Origin: Xylocopa sonorina
Taxonomy: Eukaryota > Arthropoda > Insecta > Hymenoptera > Apidae
NCBI RefSeq assembly: GCF_050948175.1
Contig: NC_135195.1
Span: 9,576,001 to 9,640,000, forward strand
Reading direction: 5' to 3'
Length of the DNA stretch: 64,000 nt
Below are positions 25,903-37,700 of the stretch, piece after piece (the stretch's first letter is position 1; each line of letters opens with the position of its first letter). The notes beneath the pieces were generated by a model. The model saw only the letters and a list, made by a program, of their open reading frames with translations, was not told the origin of the DNA and ran no database searches. A program made the position numbers and the translations under genes.

Positions 25903-28900
25903 AGGAAGGCAGGATAAAGCGTCGTTTCCCTCAATTTCAACAAACTCAGCTCGGCAAGGTAAACCGATATCGCCTTGTTTAGAATTTCACAGATAATAAT
26001 ATCGCTTCAGAAATCGATGAAGAGATTACGTTCGCCATTTGTTATCTGCGCAACGGAGGATTGCATTCGCAAATTATTCCCACGACTTAAATTATAACCC
26101 TCCTCCGGAACGTTGTACCGCGCGACCCGAACAACCAGACAATTACTCTACTTTGTTGATTACAAGCTCTAAGTCGACGTTGCATCGAGAGGAACCGGTT
26201 CCAACCCGCGCAGCGCGTACCGAATCGATCCGTTTGCGGTGATCCCAATTACACGAATAAATTGAATGTTCGCCGAAGTTCTCTAATTTATATCACTTTT
26301 CACGGAGCTCCATATCAAATCCTAGAATTAACCGGCGATGTTTAAAACAATTACTGCCGCTTTATTCGCGTCGATGTTTGCGTCGAACTAATGAATTTCT
26401 TTGGATTTCGAGCAACAAATAATTACCCAGCGCGATGCTGGGAAGCAACGTTTTTAATTTTTCTTTTACGCCGTAAAAGCAGTATTGTACGGTATTCAAT
26501 TCTCGATTTTTATTAATTACGCGCTCGCGTTAGAAACGTTGGGCGGGACGGCGTTAATACGCTTTCTTCCCAGCTTCCACGAAAGAAGAACGCCCGTGAA
26601 TCGACGCGCGATAAATTAACCGTAGACAAGGGGGAAAGAAGATTGATCATGCAGGATCGGGAAGTCGGGGCCAGGGTTCTTTTTCCATCTGCGCCAAGCG
26701 CGCGTTTTCCACGCTTTTTCTGTCCCCGGTTTCTCTGCCCTGCATTCAACCAGGGAGGAGCCCGCGGATTTCTATCCGGACACGGTTGAATTTCACTTCG
26801 TCACTGGGAACGTCTCTGTTGCTTTATTTCGCTTTTTGTTCCCCACGACGCGGAAGAAACGCCCGGCTCTGCGAACGAAAAATCTAACAATAGAGCGCGG
26901 GTACGTATCGGAGAAGGGATTAATAATTCTCGCGATGCGTCCGTGCTTGATAAAAAGCTGCATCGAATTGGAGCGCTTTTTTATTTTTTTCTACTCCTCC
27001 TCTTTCTCCTCTCGCCACCCCCCGCTGGAATTGAAGGGAAAAAATCGTGCGCCGCTGCTGTTTCTTGCCGACGAATTTTACTTTGATCTCTGATAAATAT
27101 TAATTACTTCGTTTCACTGAGAAGATGTAAATTGTTATGAAAGTCGGGGGGAGCATTTACATAGAATCTTTCTTAATTTACGGGCTTTATTTGAAGTACC
27201 GGGGGATAGTAAAAAATTTTATTCGAGCCCGTTTTCATATTACGGCTGCTCCGCTGCTTTACGAGCTGTCCGTTGTTTAGTTTCAACGGTGGAAATCGTA
27301 AAAATCTAGTAGAAAGTTTCTAAAGCCCGATGTTAATGTAAAAAATTGCACGAACCAAGCCCCGACGCGCATAAGCTGGAAGGAGTATAAAATTTTCAAG
27401 AGCTTCCTTTCGTATGACTGTACACTCGAAGCAGCCAGTATCAAAGCAAATTTGCAAACATTTGCATTTCAGAATATCCGCCTTACCCTGTAATTTCTCT
27501 TTTAAAACATTATAGGATCTAACGGTAGACGTAACACACGGAGAGAAAATCAAAATATCCCAGGGGGCGTGTTCCGACACATTTTATTACCTACCTTTAA
27601 AGGAGCCCGGCATTTAGTTTCGAATATAAAAGGCAATCCCGGCATAAGTGGGCAAACTTTCGAACCGTGTTGTACTCCCCTTAACAATGGGAAAAGATCA
27701 TGGAAACATGGGTCTGGAAGCTGTTGCTGTCCAAGTTATAAACAAGTTTTAAACACCCTCCGTCTGTGACAAAGTTTTATATGAACGCCTCGCAAGTTTG
27801 CAGTCGCACCTGTGTTAGTACCGGGTAAGCACTGTTGATGCTACGTGTAAGTGATCAGTGTACCCGTACAGGAAGTAATTCAAGTAACACGATCGTCTTC
27901 CCCTCCACTGTAAACGCGTTCTTAACGAAATTTATCGTATCTGCACAGCGTTTCTACGCTTACACCGTCTTACCGCTGGCTCGTCCATAGAACAAGTAGA
28001 ATATGCCTTTACAGGCCAGCCACGTGCTCCAGAATGAAAGTTTCCAATTTATGGGGAATCTTTGCATCGAAACACTCACTCCGGAATTTTACATTTTACA
28101 GCAACGCTGTGTACGCGTAAAAATTTCTATTAAATCCTCGCATCGAAACGGATGGTTTATCCCAGATTATTTTGCAAATCGAAATGTTAATGCTACTGAA
28201 TGTGTTTCGACGATATTATTTACATTGATCTGTTTGTTCTCGAAACGCTGAAGGTGTCGTGGATCAGAAGAAGGGACTCGCATATCCTCTCGGTAGATAG
28301 AACCATGTTTATCCCGGACGAAAGGTTCCAGGCGCTTTTCGTGGACGCGTCCGACACCTGGACCCTGCAGGTTAAGTACGTGCAGGCACGCGACGAAGGC
28401 GAGTACGAGTGCCAAATTTCGACCGATCCCAAGAAGAGTCACATCATCAAGCTCAACATCGTCGGTGAGATCAACCATCCCTTGGTAATAACTAACTGAC
28501 AGTGATTCTTGATCCAGATCCGTTTCTACGAATTTAAAAAAACGTTGTTTCCTCGCTGTACAGTAGATAATTGAATTATGTTGAAGAATATACCGGTATC
28601 TGTGGCACGGTTAGAGATTAACCACCGGCCATCGTCGCCCGTCTCTACGCCAGCGTTATTTTTACGTCGCCAGAGAAGAAGCTCTGTCATCGATCGTCGG
28701 GACACTTCGCGGACCGTGTTCCAACGGCGTGATAAAAAATTATACGAGCGTAAAATACAGACATCCTCTCTTTCGCGTAACTTGCACGCGTAAGCGGTGA
28801 AACACCCGGCCCGAGTAATCGGCTGATCTATTCAGTAATTAATTTTCTTTGCCGCTCACGATCGCATTCTTGCGTTACATTTAACACGGCCTACCCCGTC

Positions 28901-31336
28901 AGAGCACGCGGTCCATACCACGTATGAGCCGTGGAAGTCTGAAAAAGTTTTAATAGCCGAGCGAATCTGAAGCCGAGTTAGCGCGCGTTAGTGTTAATAT
29001 CGCAGGCAAAACAATAATTGCTCGGCGTGGTTGGTAATTGGTTTTTCTTTGTCGTTCCATCGAGCTTTCGCGTTGCCATTAACACGATCCGTGGCCACGC
29101 GAGTCACGAATGCCACAGCCGGTGGCGGTCGGTGTGGAAGTTTTAATAATCGGACGGATATGGAATTAAATGCACGTAGCATATCAATTGCGCTGGCGAA
29201 CAAAATGTGAATACACCGGTTGTCGATCTTTCAGTGCCAAAGATCGAAATCATAGGCGATCGCGACATGTACGTGAAGACCGGAAGCACGGTCACCATAC
29301 GATGCTTGATCAAGCAGTCCCTCGAGGGCCCGTTCTACGTGTTCTGGTACCACGAGGGCGACCGCGTCCTCGACTACCAGCTGAACAAGATCGAGATCCA
29401 GACGAACAGGATCGATCAGGAGACGGTCAGCAGCCTAACGATCCATAAAGCGAGGAGGGAGGACTCGGGTAATTACACCTGCAGCCCCAGCAGTCTGGAC
29501 AGCGCGAGCGTGCAGCTACACGTATTAAACGGTAAGCATTCTCACCCTCTGCACTATTGAAAAGTCCCGACGGGAATCGCTGCTCCTGCAAAATATTTTA
29601 CGTGCAACGTATCGATTCGAAAAATCTATGTCAAATACCCTTTTCTGCGCAGTTCTGAGAATACTTCACCTATTGGCCCACCCGATTCATCACGGGAATA
29701 TTTCGTACACGCTATTCTGTAACAGAGTTGACAAAGTAGATGTATTTATTCGCGAAATCTATTTCGAATGGCTGTTTCCCCGACTCTGGAAATACTTGAC
29801 CTACACGATAGAAGCTTTTATTATAGATGGTAGCTTTTCTCGATTGTTTTGTACGATTTCATTTTTTCGTCGGTAATGAAAAAAAAAAAAAAAAAAAGAA
29901 AGATCGGCAACAGAATCGCTTCGAAGCACCCGCCGTGCGAGTAGATACACCGCCGCGATGCAACGAGACAAAAAACATATCCTTTTCAATTTCAATTTAC
30001 AGTGTAAATGAAACATCGTACACAGAGATCCTCGTGCACGCGTGTTTATCCACGGGCATTAATCCAGCCGGGATTTGTGGCAAATTTTCATACAGATTTC
30101 TCTAATTGAAAAAGTTCTCAAACGAAATTTTATTGCGACGTATCGTTCACTGTAAATGTGAAAGTTTGCTCGATAAGAAAATCTTCGGGTGTACAATCTG
30201 AAGTTAATTTGATAAATTTAATCCGGCAGAGATTTCGTTCGGACTTTAATATGGATTTCGCTAATTGAAAAAGTTCTCGGACAAAATGCAGCTATAAATA
30301 CAGATGCAAATTGAGCTTCGGAAAGTATTAACCGGCTAAAGTTAGCTCACGATTTAGCTCATAATTTAGCCCGGTCCGCGTTCGATTCGGATCGCGAGAT
30401 AATTTCTCGGTTGAAATCCAATCATCGAGTATAAACGCCGTAGAAATAGAACGCAAACATCTATTAAATTCTTATAACATTTTCGAGAAGCTTTTTTTAC
30501 CCGCTGGTCCATCACGTTGAAAATAGTTGATTAATCTACCCGTTATTCTTACCATATATCCATGGAGTGAGTTTTGAAAAAGAGAATTACTCGACCGTAT
30601 CTAGTTTTAATTACGAATATGGACGCAAAAATGGACGCGTTATAAAGTAGTATTACTGAAAAAAAAAAAACACGTTACGTTGTGTCTCGTGTTTCAAGTT
30701 TATTAAAAGTTTCACGCTCTTCGCACCCTCGGTTCAATGAACCGCATCGGTTCTTCGATACAGACCTTAATTAGGTATGCGCTACAAAATTACGTAACCG
30801 ATATATAGAGCACTCGTCATTCTTTTACATAACACTACTCCACCTCGATAAAACTGGCTGCTTGTATGATTTTACAAGCTTCGCGAGGCGCAGTAAAATA
30901 AACTGCAAAGAGAAATTGCATTCAGAAAGTGTTTAATAAACGTGACGAACGTATTGAGAACGTGCCGCGTCGTTAATTAAATCTGAAAAATTCATTGGAA
31001 ACCTTTCAGCTGCGAATAAAGAGGAGAGAAAAATAAAAAAGAAAAATACAAAACACGAACAATCGCTTGGGAGTAAAGAGGGCTGTTAAATCAGCTAGGT
31101 TGTAACCACGATAAAGGAGGTTCTTGTATAAAAATCGATTCTCTGCTACAGGCGAGCATCCTGCCGCGATTCAAAGGGGGATCAGCTCGGCGCCGGGTGG
31201 CTGTCCGACGCTCTGGTGGCTGGCTGGCGTCGTGACGCTCTATTCGAGTCACGGTAGCCGGCTGTTCGTCCTCGCCCTTCTGATCCTGATGGTCCTTTAC
31301 ACGAAGAATCCATCTTACTTCGCGCCTGAACGATAA
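13867..31336 (+). CDS. dpr: Dpr-family two-Ig-domain cell-surface protein (five coding exons)
   Basis: Dpr proteins are neuronal surface receptors that bind DIP-family Ig proteins to specify synaptic partners (family knowledge). Coding exons are 13867-13936, 23217-23368, 28254-28464, 29235-29531 and 31152-31336. All introns have GT/AG ends and phases match at every junction (1, 0, 1, 1), giving 304 residues, within the usual Dpr range of roughly 300-360. Residues 1-24 form a signal peptide. Ig1 spans about 42-144 with C65, W77 and C127 (motifs VSWIRRRD, DERFQA, WTLQVKY, YECQIS). Ig2 spans about 146-243 with C168, W182 and C227 (FWYH, SGNYTC). Possible N-glycosylation sites are N52, N72 and N224. 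The C-terminus has a hydrophobic stretch at about 281-293, then a short polar tail. I cannot say which dpr paralogue this is, so the symbol marks the family only. Exons outside these five, for example alternative C-termini, are not excluded. Confidence 0.94.
13937..23216 (+). other. dpr intron 1 (9.3 kb)
   Basis: This is a non-coding intron. It holds a GC-rich first kilobase with long chance frames (a 210-codon one at 14341-14973 has no recognisable domain), a short GA run at about 17869-17881, a (TTC)8 tract at 21738-21761 and an AT-rich end from 22900. I found no nested gene, tRNA or recognisable microRNA. Confidence 0.8.
21738..21761. repeat. (TTC)8 microsatellite
   Basis: Eight TTC units within dpr intron 1. 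Confidence 0.9.
23217..23368 (+). CDS. dpr: dpr coding exon 2 (start of Ig1)
   Basis: The acceptor is TTTTAG just before 23217 and the donor is GTAAGT at 23369. The exon encodes residues 24-74, with the Dpr hallmark GPYFD, then NITAQLG, the first Ig cysteine (LPCKV) and LGNKS. It ends in phase 0 exactly before the VSWIR motif of exon 3, the split expected inside the Dpr Ig1 domain. Confidence 0.95.
23565..23600 (+). mobile_element. Mariner-like terminal sequence (solitary)
   Basis: The sequence TTATTAGGTGAGCGGAAAAG, continuing as TTCGGACGG and a T-run, resembles mariner-family terminal repeats (TTAGGT then GGAAAAGTT). A TA lies just outside it. I found no matching inverted end within about 1.5 kb and no transposase frame, so it is at best a decayed end. 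Confidence 0.3.
25149..25563. mobile_element. MITE-like non-autonomous DNA transposon with TA target duplication
   Basis: The left end is CAGTGTTTCAG. The right end, read on the opposite strand, is CAGGGTGTTTCAG, so the inverted termini match apart from a two-base gap. A TA dinucleotide lies directly outside each end (25147-25148 and 25564-25565), as expected for the Tc1/mariner or a related superfamily. The element is 415 bp. The internal 76-codon frame at 25311-25541 shows no transposase motif. It sits inside dpr intron 2. Confidence 0.6.
25870..25899. repeat. (AG)n microsatellite
   Basis: About fifteen AG units in dpr intron 2, about 300 bases beyond the MITE-like element. Confidence 0.95.
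28254..28464 (+). CDS. dpr: dpr coding exon 3 (rest of Ig1)
   Basis: The acceptor CTGAAG is weak beside the gene's others but follows a T-rich stretch. The donor is GTGAGA at 28465. The exon encodes residues 75-144: VSWIRRRDSHILSV, DERFQALF, TWTLQVKYVQARDEGEYEC and the final Ig1 strand KLNIV. Tryptophan 77 and cysteine 127 complete the Ig1 core. The open frame runs past the donor to an in-frame stop near 28499, which confirms the need for splicing. Confidence 0.96.
28465..29234 (+). other. dpr intron 3 (770 bp)
   Basis: This is a non-coding intron between the Ig1 and Ig2 exons, with a GTGAGA donor and a TTTCAG acceptor. Nothing further was recognised in it. Confidence 0.85.
29235..29531 (+). 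CDS. dpr: dpr coding exon 4 (Ig2)
   Basis: The acceptor is CTTTCAG before 29235 and the donor GTAAGC at 29532; the exon is phase 1 at both ends. It encodes the whole second Ig domain: VPKIEIIG, GSTVTIRC (C168), FYVFWYHEG (W182), SSLTI, then RREDSGNYTC (C227) and VQLHVLN. The motif order matches Dpr Ig2. The exon is locally more GC-rich than the introns on each side. Confidence 0.96.
29532..31151 (+). other. dpr intron 4 (1.6 kb)
   Basis: This is an AT-rich non-coding intron between the Ig2 and C-terminal exons. It holds a poly(A) run at about 29878-29897, a diverged tandem duplication of period 159 at about 30000-30310, and a second poly(A) run near 30659-30670. Confidence 0.8.
30000..30400. 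repeat. Diverged tandem duplication, period about 159 bp
   Basis: The stretch from 30061 (AATCC...GGGATTT...CTAATTGAAAAAGTTCTC) recurs 159 bases later from 30220 with many substitutions; the core CTAATTGAAAAAGTTCTC is identical at 30102 and 30261. The flanking TGTAAATG...GAAA segments are also similar. Short TAGCTCA/TAGCCC repeats follow at about 30343-30375. It is an old local duplication inside dpr intron 4. Confidence 0.6.
31152..31336 (+). CDS. dpr: dpr coding exon 5 (C-terminal membrane segment)
   Basis: The acceptor CTGCTACAG ends at 31151. The exon opens with GEHPAAIQRG, the usual Dpr sequence after Ig2. It continues through a tryptophan-containing moderately hydrophobic stretch (CPTLWWLAGVVTLY) and a strongly hydrophobic segment (LFVLALLILMVLY), then ends TKNPSYFAPER with a TAA stop at 31334-31336. 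The segment could be a transmembrane helix or a GPI-anchor signal, and the sequence alone does not decide. The 11-residue polar tail after it is longer than many GPI signals carry. Confidence 0.92.
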
Positions 31337-34148
31337 TCGGAAACGATTATCGGTGGATTGTGTCGCAAGATGATCGATTATCTCCTGCTACGAGACCCGG
31401 ACGGCACCTCGAGGACGTGCATACACGCGGACGGCTTCTTCGGGAGAATGGCTTCGTGACACGGTGAACGGCTCGAAGAGGGAGGACGATCGAAGAGGAA
31501 CGCGAGGAACGCGCGGCGAGGAAATTCTGACGAGCGAACTGCGACGTGCTCGGGCGCGTCCTTTTAGGAAAAGCCGCTGGTATCGTTCGCGTTTCGCTCG
31601 CGAACAGACGCCGAGAGACGATCGAACGCGAGCGAAACCATGCGTTACGAGTACGTTCCGATTCTGTTGCCAATTTAGTCCGCGAGGACGATTTTCCGTA
31701 ATTCTCGGTTCTCCCTCGTTTAAATGGATAGTCAGCTGCGATCGTTCGTCGAAGACCAGAGCGTGTCTCGATGGAAGAGCCTTCGCGACGAAGGATCGAG
31801 TCTGCTCGTCGAACGACTCGATCGTGATCATGGTCGAACGCGATCGAGGCATCCGTGAACGTGGCAACGGCGAGCGCGGGTGTCCTGCCAATGATTTCTC
31901 TCCGTATACGAGGGTGGCTCGAAGGTGAATGAGGTAAAAGGAACGCCTATCGCGTATCGAGACAGTACGATCCGGCCGTTAGTCATTAGGGGTTAATTAA
32001 TCTCGAGGGTGCGTGCTCGTGAAATGGGCGCGGGTTCTTCACCCGATCGAAAACTGGAAACTTGTCGGCGCAAGAAGATGAACGACACGAAGCCTGCGAA
32101 CACCGCCACCTCTCTCTCTCCTCCGAAGACGAAACTGGCGGACGAATTTTTTATAGGAATTATATATAATATAGAAACACACACGAACTTCCGGGTATCT
32201 CGAAGACACGCGCGACACGGAATCTTTTGTATCCTCGTAACGCGATCCCACATTACTCCAAAACGGTACATTTTAACGAAACAATCGTCGTTACGCGAAA
32301 TCATTGTATATATTATTGCTTGACGAGAGACCATCGGGAGGAAGCGAGTCGCGCGTAAAACGTCGCGCGACGGTAAAGAAACGGCGACCAGGACGAGCAC
32401 CCCTTCCGGTTCATTATTTATCATTGACGAAGGTGTTTCGCGGTCTTCGTGTCTTTCTCGCGCGAAGCCAAACAGTGGCGGAGTCTTCGCGGATCGATCG
32501 AAGCGAGTTTCCGTCGAGGACGTCGGGAGGGTTTCGTAGTTTCTTTTCGCGGCGGGATTAATTCGACGACGCGCGAGTGTAGAATGCGTTGAGCGAAAAC
32601 GGGGATGGGATTTTGGGGGCGAATCGCGGAGTGTCGGATTGAGTAGGGGCGGATGCGAAAAATGGGGGATGTAATTGAGCAGCCGAGTGCGTGATCGAGG
32701 AACAGGGACGTGGACTTTGTCCGCGCTGCTCGATAGAATTGAAACTTGTTCGATGAAATTCTTTGAACGCGATGCGATTAATTATATATTCGACTAGGGG
32801 GACGATTAGCTAAGCGTGTCTATACTCGACCGTGTACCGCACCCGAGATCGCCTCGAGGATGGGATGGCATCTCGACGATCGCCTCTTCCAGCAGACGAT
32901 CCGTCGAAATCGCCCGGCAGCGAGAGGTGCGCGTCAACCAATAATTCCCTCGTTTTTCCTAATATTCTCTCTCCCTCTCGAAGCTATAAAAACGTTTCGC
33001 GATAAGTCAAATATCTGCGTAATTGGTGGAAGCTAGAGGAACGAGAGAAAATTGCCGATTTATATTGAACGAAACTTAGAGAAGTTAGAATGAAGTCTTA
33101 GAGATCCAAAGTGGAAATTCGATTTACTTTTTCAAATTTCACCTTTGAACAATTGTTGGTTATATTATTTAACCTAGAACTGTGCCATTTTTTGGTACCT
33201 AGTAAGAATTTAAATTGACTGATTAAGTATTTACTATGAGCAATGGAGGGTTGAACCGATGTGTTCTTGCGATATATTGGAAACAAGTTACGCTTGGTAA
33301 TGAACGAATAGGAATAGTTTGATTTTAAAATCGAAGAACTTAATCGCGATTCCACTACCATTTATCGATAAAAATTATGTTTGTCTGGAAGCCATTTATA
33401 CCATACAACGTGTATCAGTTGTATTTCCTCACAGTTCCTGGCGATTCTCGCACGACTTAAATCCGAAATCGCGATTTTAGTGGTTTCATCGATAATCACT
33501 GCCTATATTGTTCCATTTCTAAACGCGTTCAACGAGATTCTTTCTACGAATAGTATCCGTATTCTTGATTATGGAAAACGAACAAGACCAGAGAGGGTGC
33601 AGGTGAAACGCGCCGATTGCTTCGAGACGATCCACGGTGACAGATTTTGGTACTTGATGCGCATTGAGTATAAACACCAGCCCATAAAACAGTGTTAAAC
33701 ATGTGTCCGTGCATGCGTGGCAAGTTTCGTAACGGAATGGGTCACGAGTGTAAAAAGAAACGTGTACGAAGAAAAAAGAAACAGCGCTACGAATATCGAC
33801 AAAATCAATTTCCTTTCATTTCCCGCCGATCCTTCAAAAATATCTGCAGAGGTATCCGACTCTCGAACGAGTGTCCACTGTCGATCGATAAGTCTAGCTA
33901 CGAATACGAGAAATATCGTAATTAACAGGTTCTCACCTACTCCGCGTGTCGTCTTTCATATTTTATCGATCGATCGGATCCGAGACGATCGAGTGATCGT
34001 AATCCACCGTGACGGATGGCCCAGACCGTACACGCGTTCTGCACGCTCGGCTGTATAAACGTACGTACGGACAGCTTTTTTCAGTCGCCAGTGACTTCCC
34101 ACGAATTTGCTTTCCTCTCGCAAAACGTTAGAAGGGAATACTGTTTTT

Positions 34149-34225
34149 TATATTATATATAAATATATATATACATATACGAACGGACAGATGAAATATA
34201 TATATATATGTATATGTGTGTACGC
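34149..34225. repeat. TA-rich simple repeat
   Basis: Alternating TA tracts separated by a short unique segment (about 34173-34195) run into TGTGTG and CGCGCG dinucleotides. It is a simple-sequence tract within the probable dpr 3' UTR. Confidence 0.8.
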
Positions 34226-34671
34226 GCGCGAATACGTTGCACAACGGTGTTAAAGTATTGAACAAGTTTCAGCTCGAACGCGAAATAGCGGCATAAGGAT
34301 GGGGGTGAGGAGCGCGGGGTGAATTAGGGTGAGTATGGAAGGTACGCAACGAGGGTGGTTTAAAAGTTTGGGACGATGGGAAACGTTTTAGGGGGCGTGT
34401 ACGCAAGAATATAATCACGGGGGTAACTGTGAATAATAACCAACGGGAAAAACGAATGAAGAAGGAGAGGGAGGGAAAGAGTGAGAGAGAACGGGGGTGG
34501 TTGTGGAGGAAACGTAACGGGAACGGAGGAGAGGAGATTAGTCGAACGAGACGAACGATACGTTAGAATATCTACGATTCATGTGATTGTAAATATATAG
34601 TATATAAATAACGTAACGTTAATTAACGATATGCCGTACGTGTTACACTAATGAAAAAGAAACAAGAAAAA

Positions 34672-34685
34672 AATAAATAAATAAA
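34672..34685 (+). terminator. Overlapping AATAAA polyadenylation signals, candidate dpr 3' end
   Basis: Three overlapping AATAAA hexamers start at 34672, 34676 and 34680. They are the first canonical signals seen downstream of the dpr stop. They are also an (ATAA)n microsatellite, so they may be fortuitous. Confidence 0.35.
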
Positions 34686-34700
34686 TAACGTTACTGTGTA

Positions 34701-37700
34701 ATTTTTCGGATCGTAAACGCATTCGAATGGGTCTGGCCGCCCGTGCTAACCGGCTCGAAGTTTGTGTTTCGAGGCAACAGCCGGTTAGAAGAAGAGGAGG
34801 ACCTCGCGATCGGGGATTCGTGAACCGCTTAACCCTCTGTCGACGCTGTCGTCTAACCTCCATTCGTTTCCACGGAGACAGAGGATACCGCGTGAATCTT
34901 TACAGTTCTGCAAAATACCGTGGAACTCGTTGGTATTTATACGCGCAGACGTCCAGGGGGTCCTCGATTCGCGAATAGGGACTCGGCAAGAAATAAACGC
35001 AGCGGGGAGGAACGAGAATAAAGTGGTGAAGGGACAAAAAAAAAGAGAAGAAATTAAACAGGCGACAGCGTAGAGAGCCGTGAGGGGGAAAGGAACATGG
35101 GGTGGCACCGAGGTGCGTGCTTTTTCTGGCACCGAGGTGCGTCGAGACAACAAAAAGGGGCGCAGCTGCTCGCAGCGCGTTCCTGGATAGCACGGGCCGG
35201 CCACACGCGACTAGATGTAACACTAATTAACGCCTAGCGTAAGAACTAACGGATATAAATGAAGGATTATATTGTCTGACATAATAATAACCAGGTGTGG
35301 ACGTACACGCGTATACGTGCGTTTTTCGCGGCAATCGGTGACTGTGTGTGCATGAAACTAGACGCGCGCGACACACGCGTCGCGTGCGAACTTTAAAAGA
35401 AACAAAAGGGAGAGACGAATGGTATCGAGGGAGATGAAAGAGGATGCATGTGTGTGTACACGCGAGACAGCCGAGGAAAGGACGGAGAGAAACTAAAGGG
35501 AAAGCGAGGAAGAAAGAGAGAGAGAGAAAGGAAACGAGAGTGAAAGAGCAAGCGAAAGAGAAAGGAACGCATACACGCGCGAGAGGAGGGTAGAAAAAAA
35601 TAGAGGGTTGTTTGTTGGACTGACGTGGTAAGGCGTTGGTCGAATGACGCACTTTAAGATAAAAAGGGACGACCGGGGACAATCCTTCTTGTACCGTTCT
35701 TCTTCCCTTTCTTCTTCCCGCGCCTCGCGAGGCCACTCGTGACGAAAGATAAAGAGAAAGGGCTAAAGATAGGGCTCACCTCGAGGCCACAATTAAAGCT
35801 CGCCCGCGCTTCCCGCACCCTTTCTGCTTGCTACAGCCAAGGCCTCCCCTCGCCAGGTGGAAGAAGAAAGTTGTAATTTCCGCGCTCGTCCTCGTCGCCC
35901 CTTTATTATAACGGCGGTAACAAAGAGGAGACGAGAAAGACGCTGATGGACGGGTGGTGGCGGTAATGATGGTGATTATCATAAATGAAGATGATGGTAA
36001 ATTAAATAAAAAAAAAACGTAAAAAAAAAGAGAATAACGTCGTCTAAGGTATACTAACGTTGTAGACAGCATTGAATTTTTGTACCATTGTCTATAGTAG
36101 CTCTTAAGTGTCGCGGATCTTTTTGTTCTCAAGATGCCCGCCATCGCAGGCTTGTGTACGTATTTATGTATTCTCGGTTTTGTCGATCGCTCGCGGGACG
36201 GATATTGATTACAGATCAGGAATTTTCGTTTCATTCTCCACGTTGATCATTTTGCGAGGTCTAATTTAATTGATATCAGAAATTCTTCATCGAAAACGCA
36301 ACCTTAGTTTCCATACTGCCATTATTATTAGCAGATTGCAATATTTGCTTTTACCAACTTCTTCATTGCGTATGTATTTTTCTAGAGAAAGTCAAGTATT
36401 ATATACATTATTTAGAGCACGCTCCGCGCATCAAATCCGCCCCCAGCGATGAACACGTACCCGTTCCCGAGAGTCGCGGTACGCGAGTATCGAGAGATCC
36501 TTTTTCGTGTGATGATTGACCGTCCTGACAGTTCGTCGATGTGCTCTTACGCGTAGATACTCGAAGTTAGTTTTCTCGATAGTAGTTAATACGAGTGACA
36601 GATTGCGACGATGCGATTCTGCCGGGGAGAAGGAATCGAGATCAACGAGCCGGGAGTCAGTTTCTCGAGTGGTGTTGCGATCCAAGTATCAAGAAGAAAA
36701 AGGAGCAAAAGAACATTAAAGAATGATAGCCCGTTCGCGCGTCGTACGATGAGAGTTGTGATCGATTGTGGAAACTGGTTTGCCGGTAAGACGATATCGC
36801 GAGGAAGTAAATTTTATCGAAGGAAGATTGTATACTGACGCGGCGTGAATTTATACCCCGTTGATTAGGGGATGATTATTGATTCCGTGAGACGTGTGTA
36901 TGTATAATTACTGTGATTTTAACCCTCTACCGCTTGTTACTGTTGTCAGTCATGAAAGGCGCTATACTTATTTGCGACAACATCGTGACGCCTGGCGTAG
37001 ATGTAATTTTAAAAAAAAAGGGAAGCAAGTAGCTCGAAAGAATTCCAATATAGCTGTGTACACTTATTTGATTTTCAGCAACATAATCCCGTTTCTACGT
37101 CACACGCATACGCATCTCTTATTCCTTTTTACTTAAACGCACACGGTCTTGTTGCAAGCCATCTTCCAGTTGGGTTATTTCGCGTCCCATCGTACTTTTT
37201 TACCTCGTTTTTAGCGAGTCGTTTTGTACATACAGATAACCTGCGTAAGTGGAGTAGGGAATAATTTTAGCTGTAGAGGGTTAGAAATAAATAAACGGTA
37301 CACAGTCGTGGATCGAAACCCTCGGGACGGAGAAGATTTCATGAAACCCTCGTTATCGGTTATATTAACCGTTTCACAGTGCAGTAAAATAGCGAGGGGT
37401 GTAGAACGAAGAATTTCGAGAATGATTACTATTTTATTGTCAACGTTTCTTGTATTTCCGACGTCAGATTTCGTTTTAAGTATGTTACACACACATATAT
37501 TGTATAATAAATATCCTTCCCTTCCCGACTTAAGATATGAAACTTTCGGCACCGTACTTGATGTTTGCCCGAGTTTGTCTCGTCTTACACTGTGAAAGGG
37601 TTAACATGCCACTCGTCGCGCTTCCCTTATTGTACGACAAATAAATAGGAATCCATTGAGTAATATCCGCGGTTCTTCGTTCGTTGAAACTATAACAGAC

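Larger units (their letters stand above)
23369..28253 (+). other. dpr intron 2 (4.9 kb)
   Basis: This is a non-coding intron that interrupts Ig1. It contains a mariner-like terminus at 23565-23600, a GC-rich block at 24000-25030 with meaningless frames on both strands, a 415-bp MITE-like element at 25149-25563 and a (GA)n microsatellite at 25870-25899. Nothing else was recognised. Confidence 0.8.
31337..34700 (+). other. Probable long dpr 3' UTR
   Basis: No gene is recognised here. By eye the first canonical AATAAA signals after the dpr stop are the overlapping ones at 34672-34685, which would give a 3' UTR of about 3.3 kb, plausible for a neural gene. The stretch has a TA-rich tract at 34149-34225 and chance frames at 31388-32424. 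The extent is inferred, and earlier non-canonical polyadenylation is possible. Confidence 0.4.

Noticed and set aside
32318..32330. TATTGCTTGA, the seed of miR-137-like microRNAs
   Set aside because: Only the seed matches and no flanking hairpin is evident.
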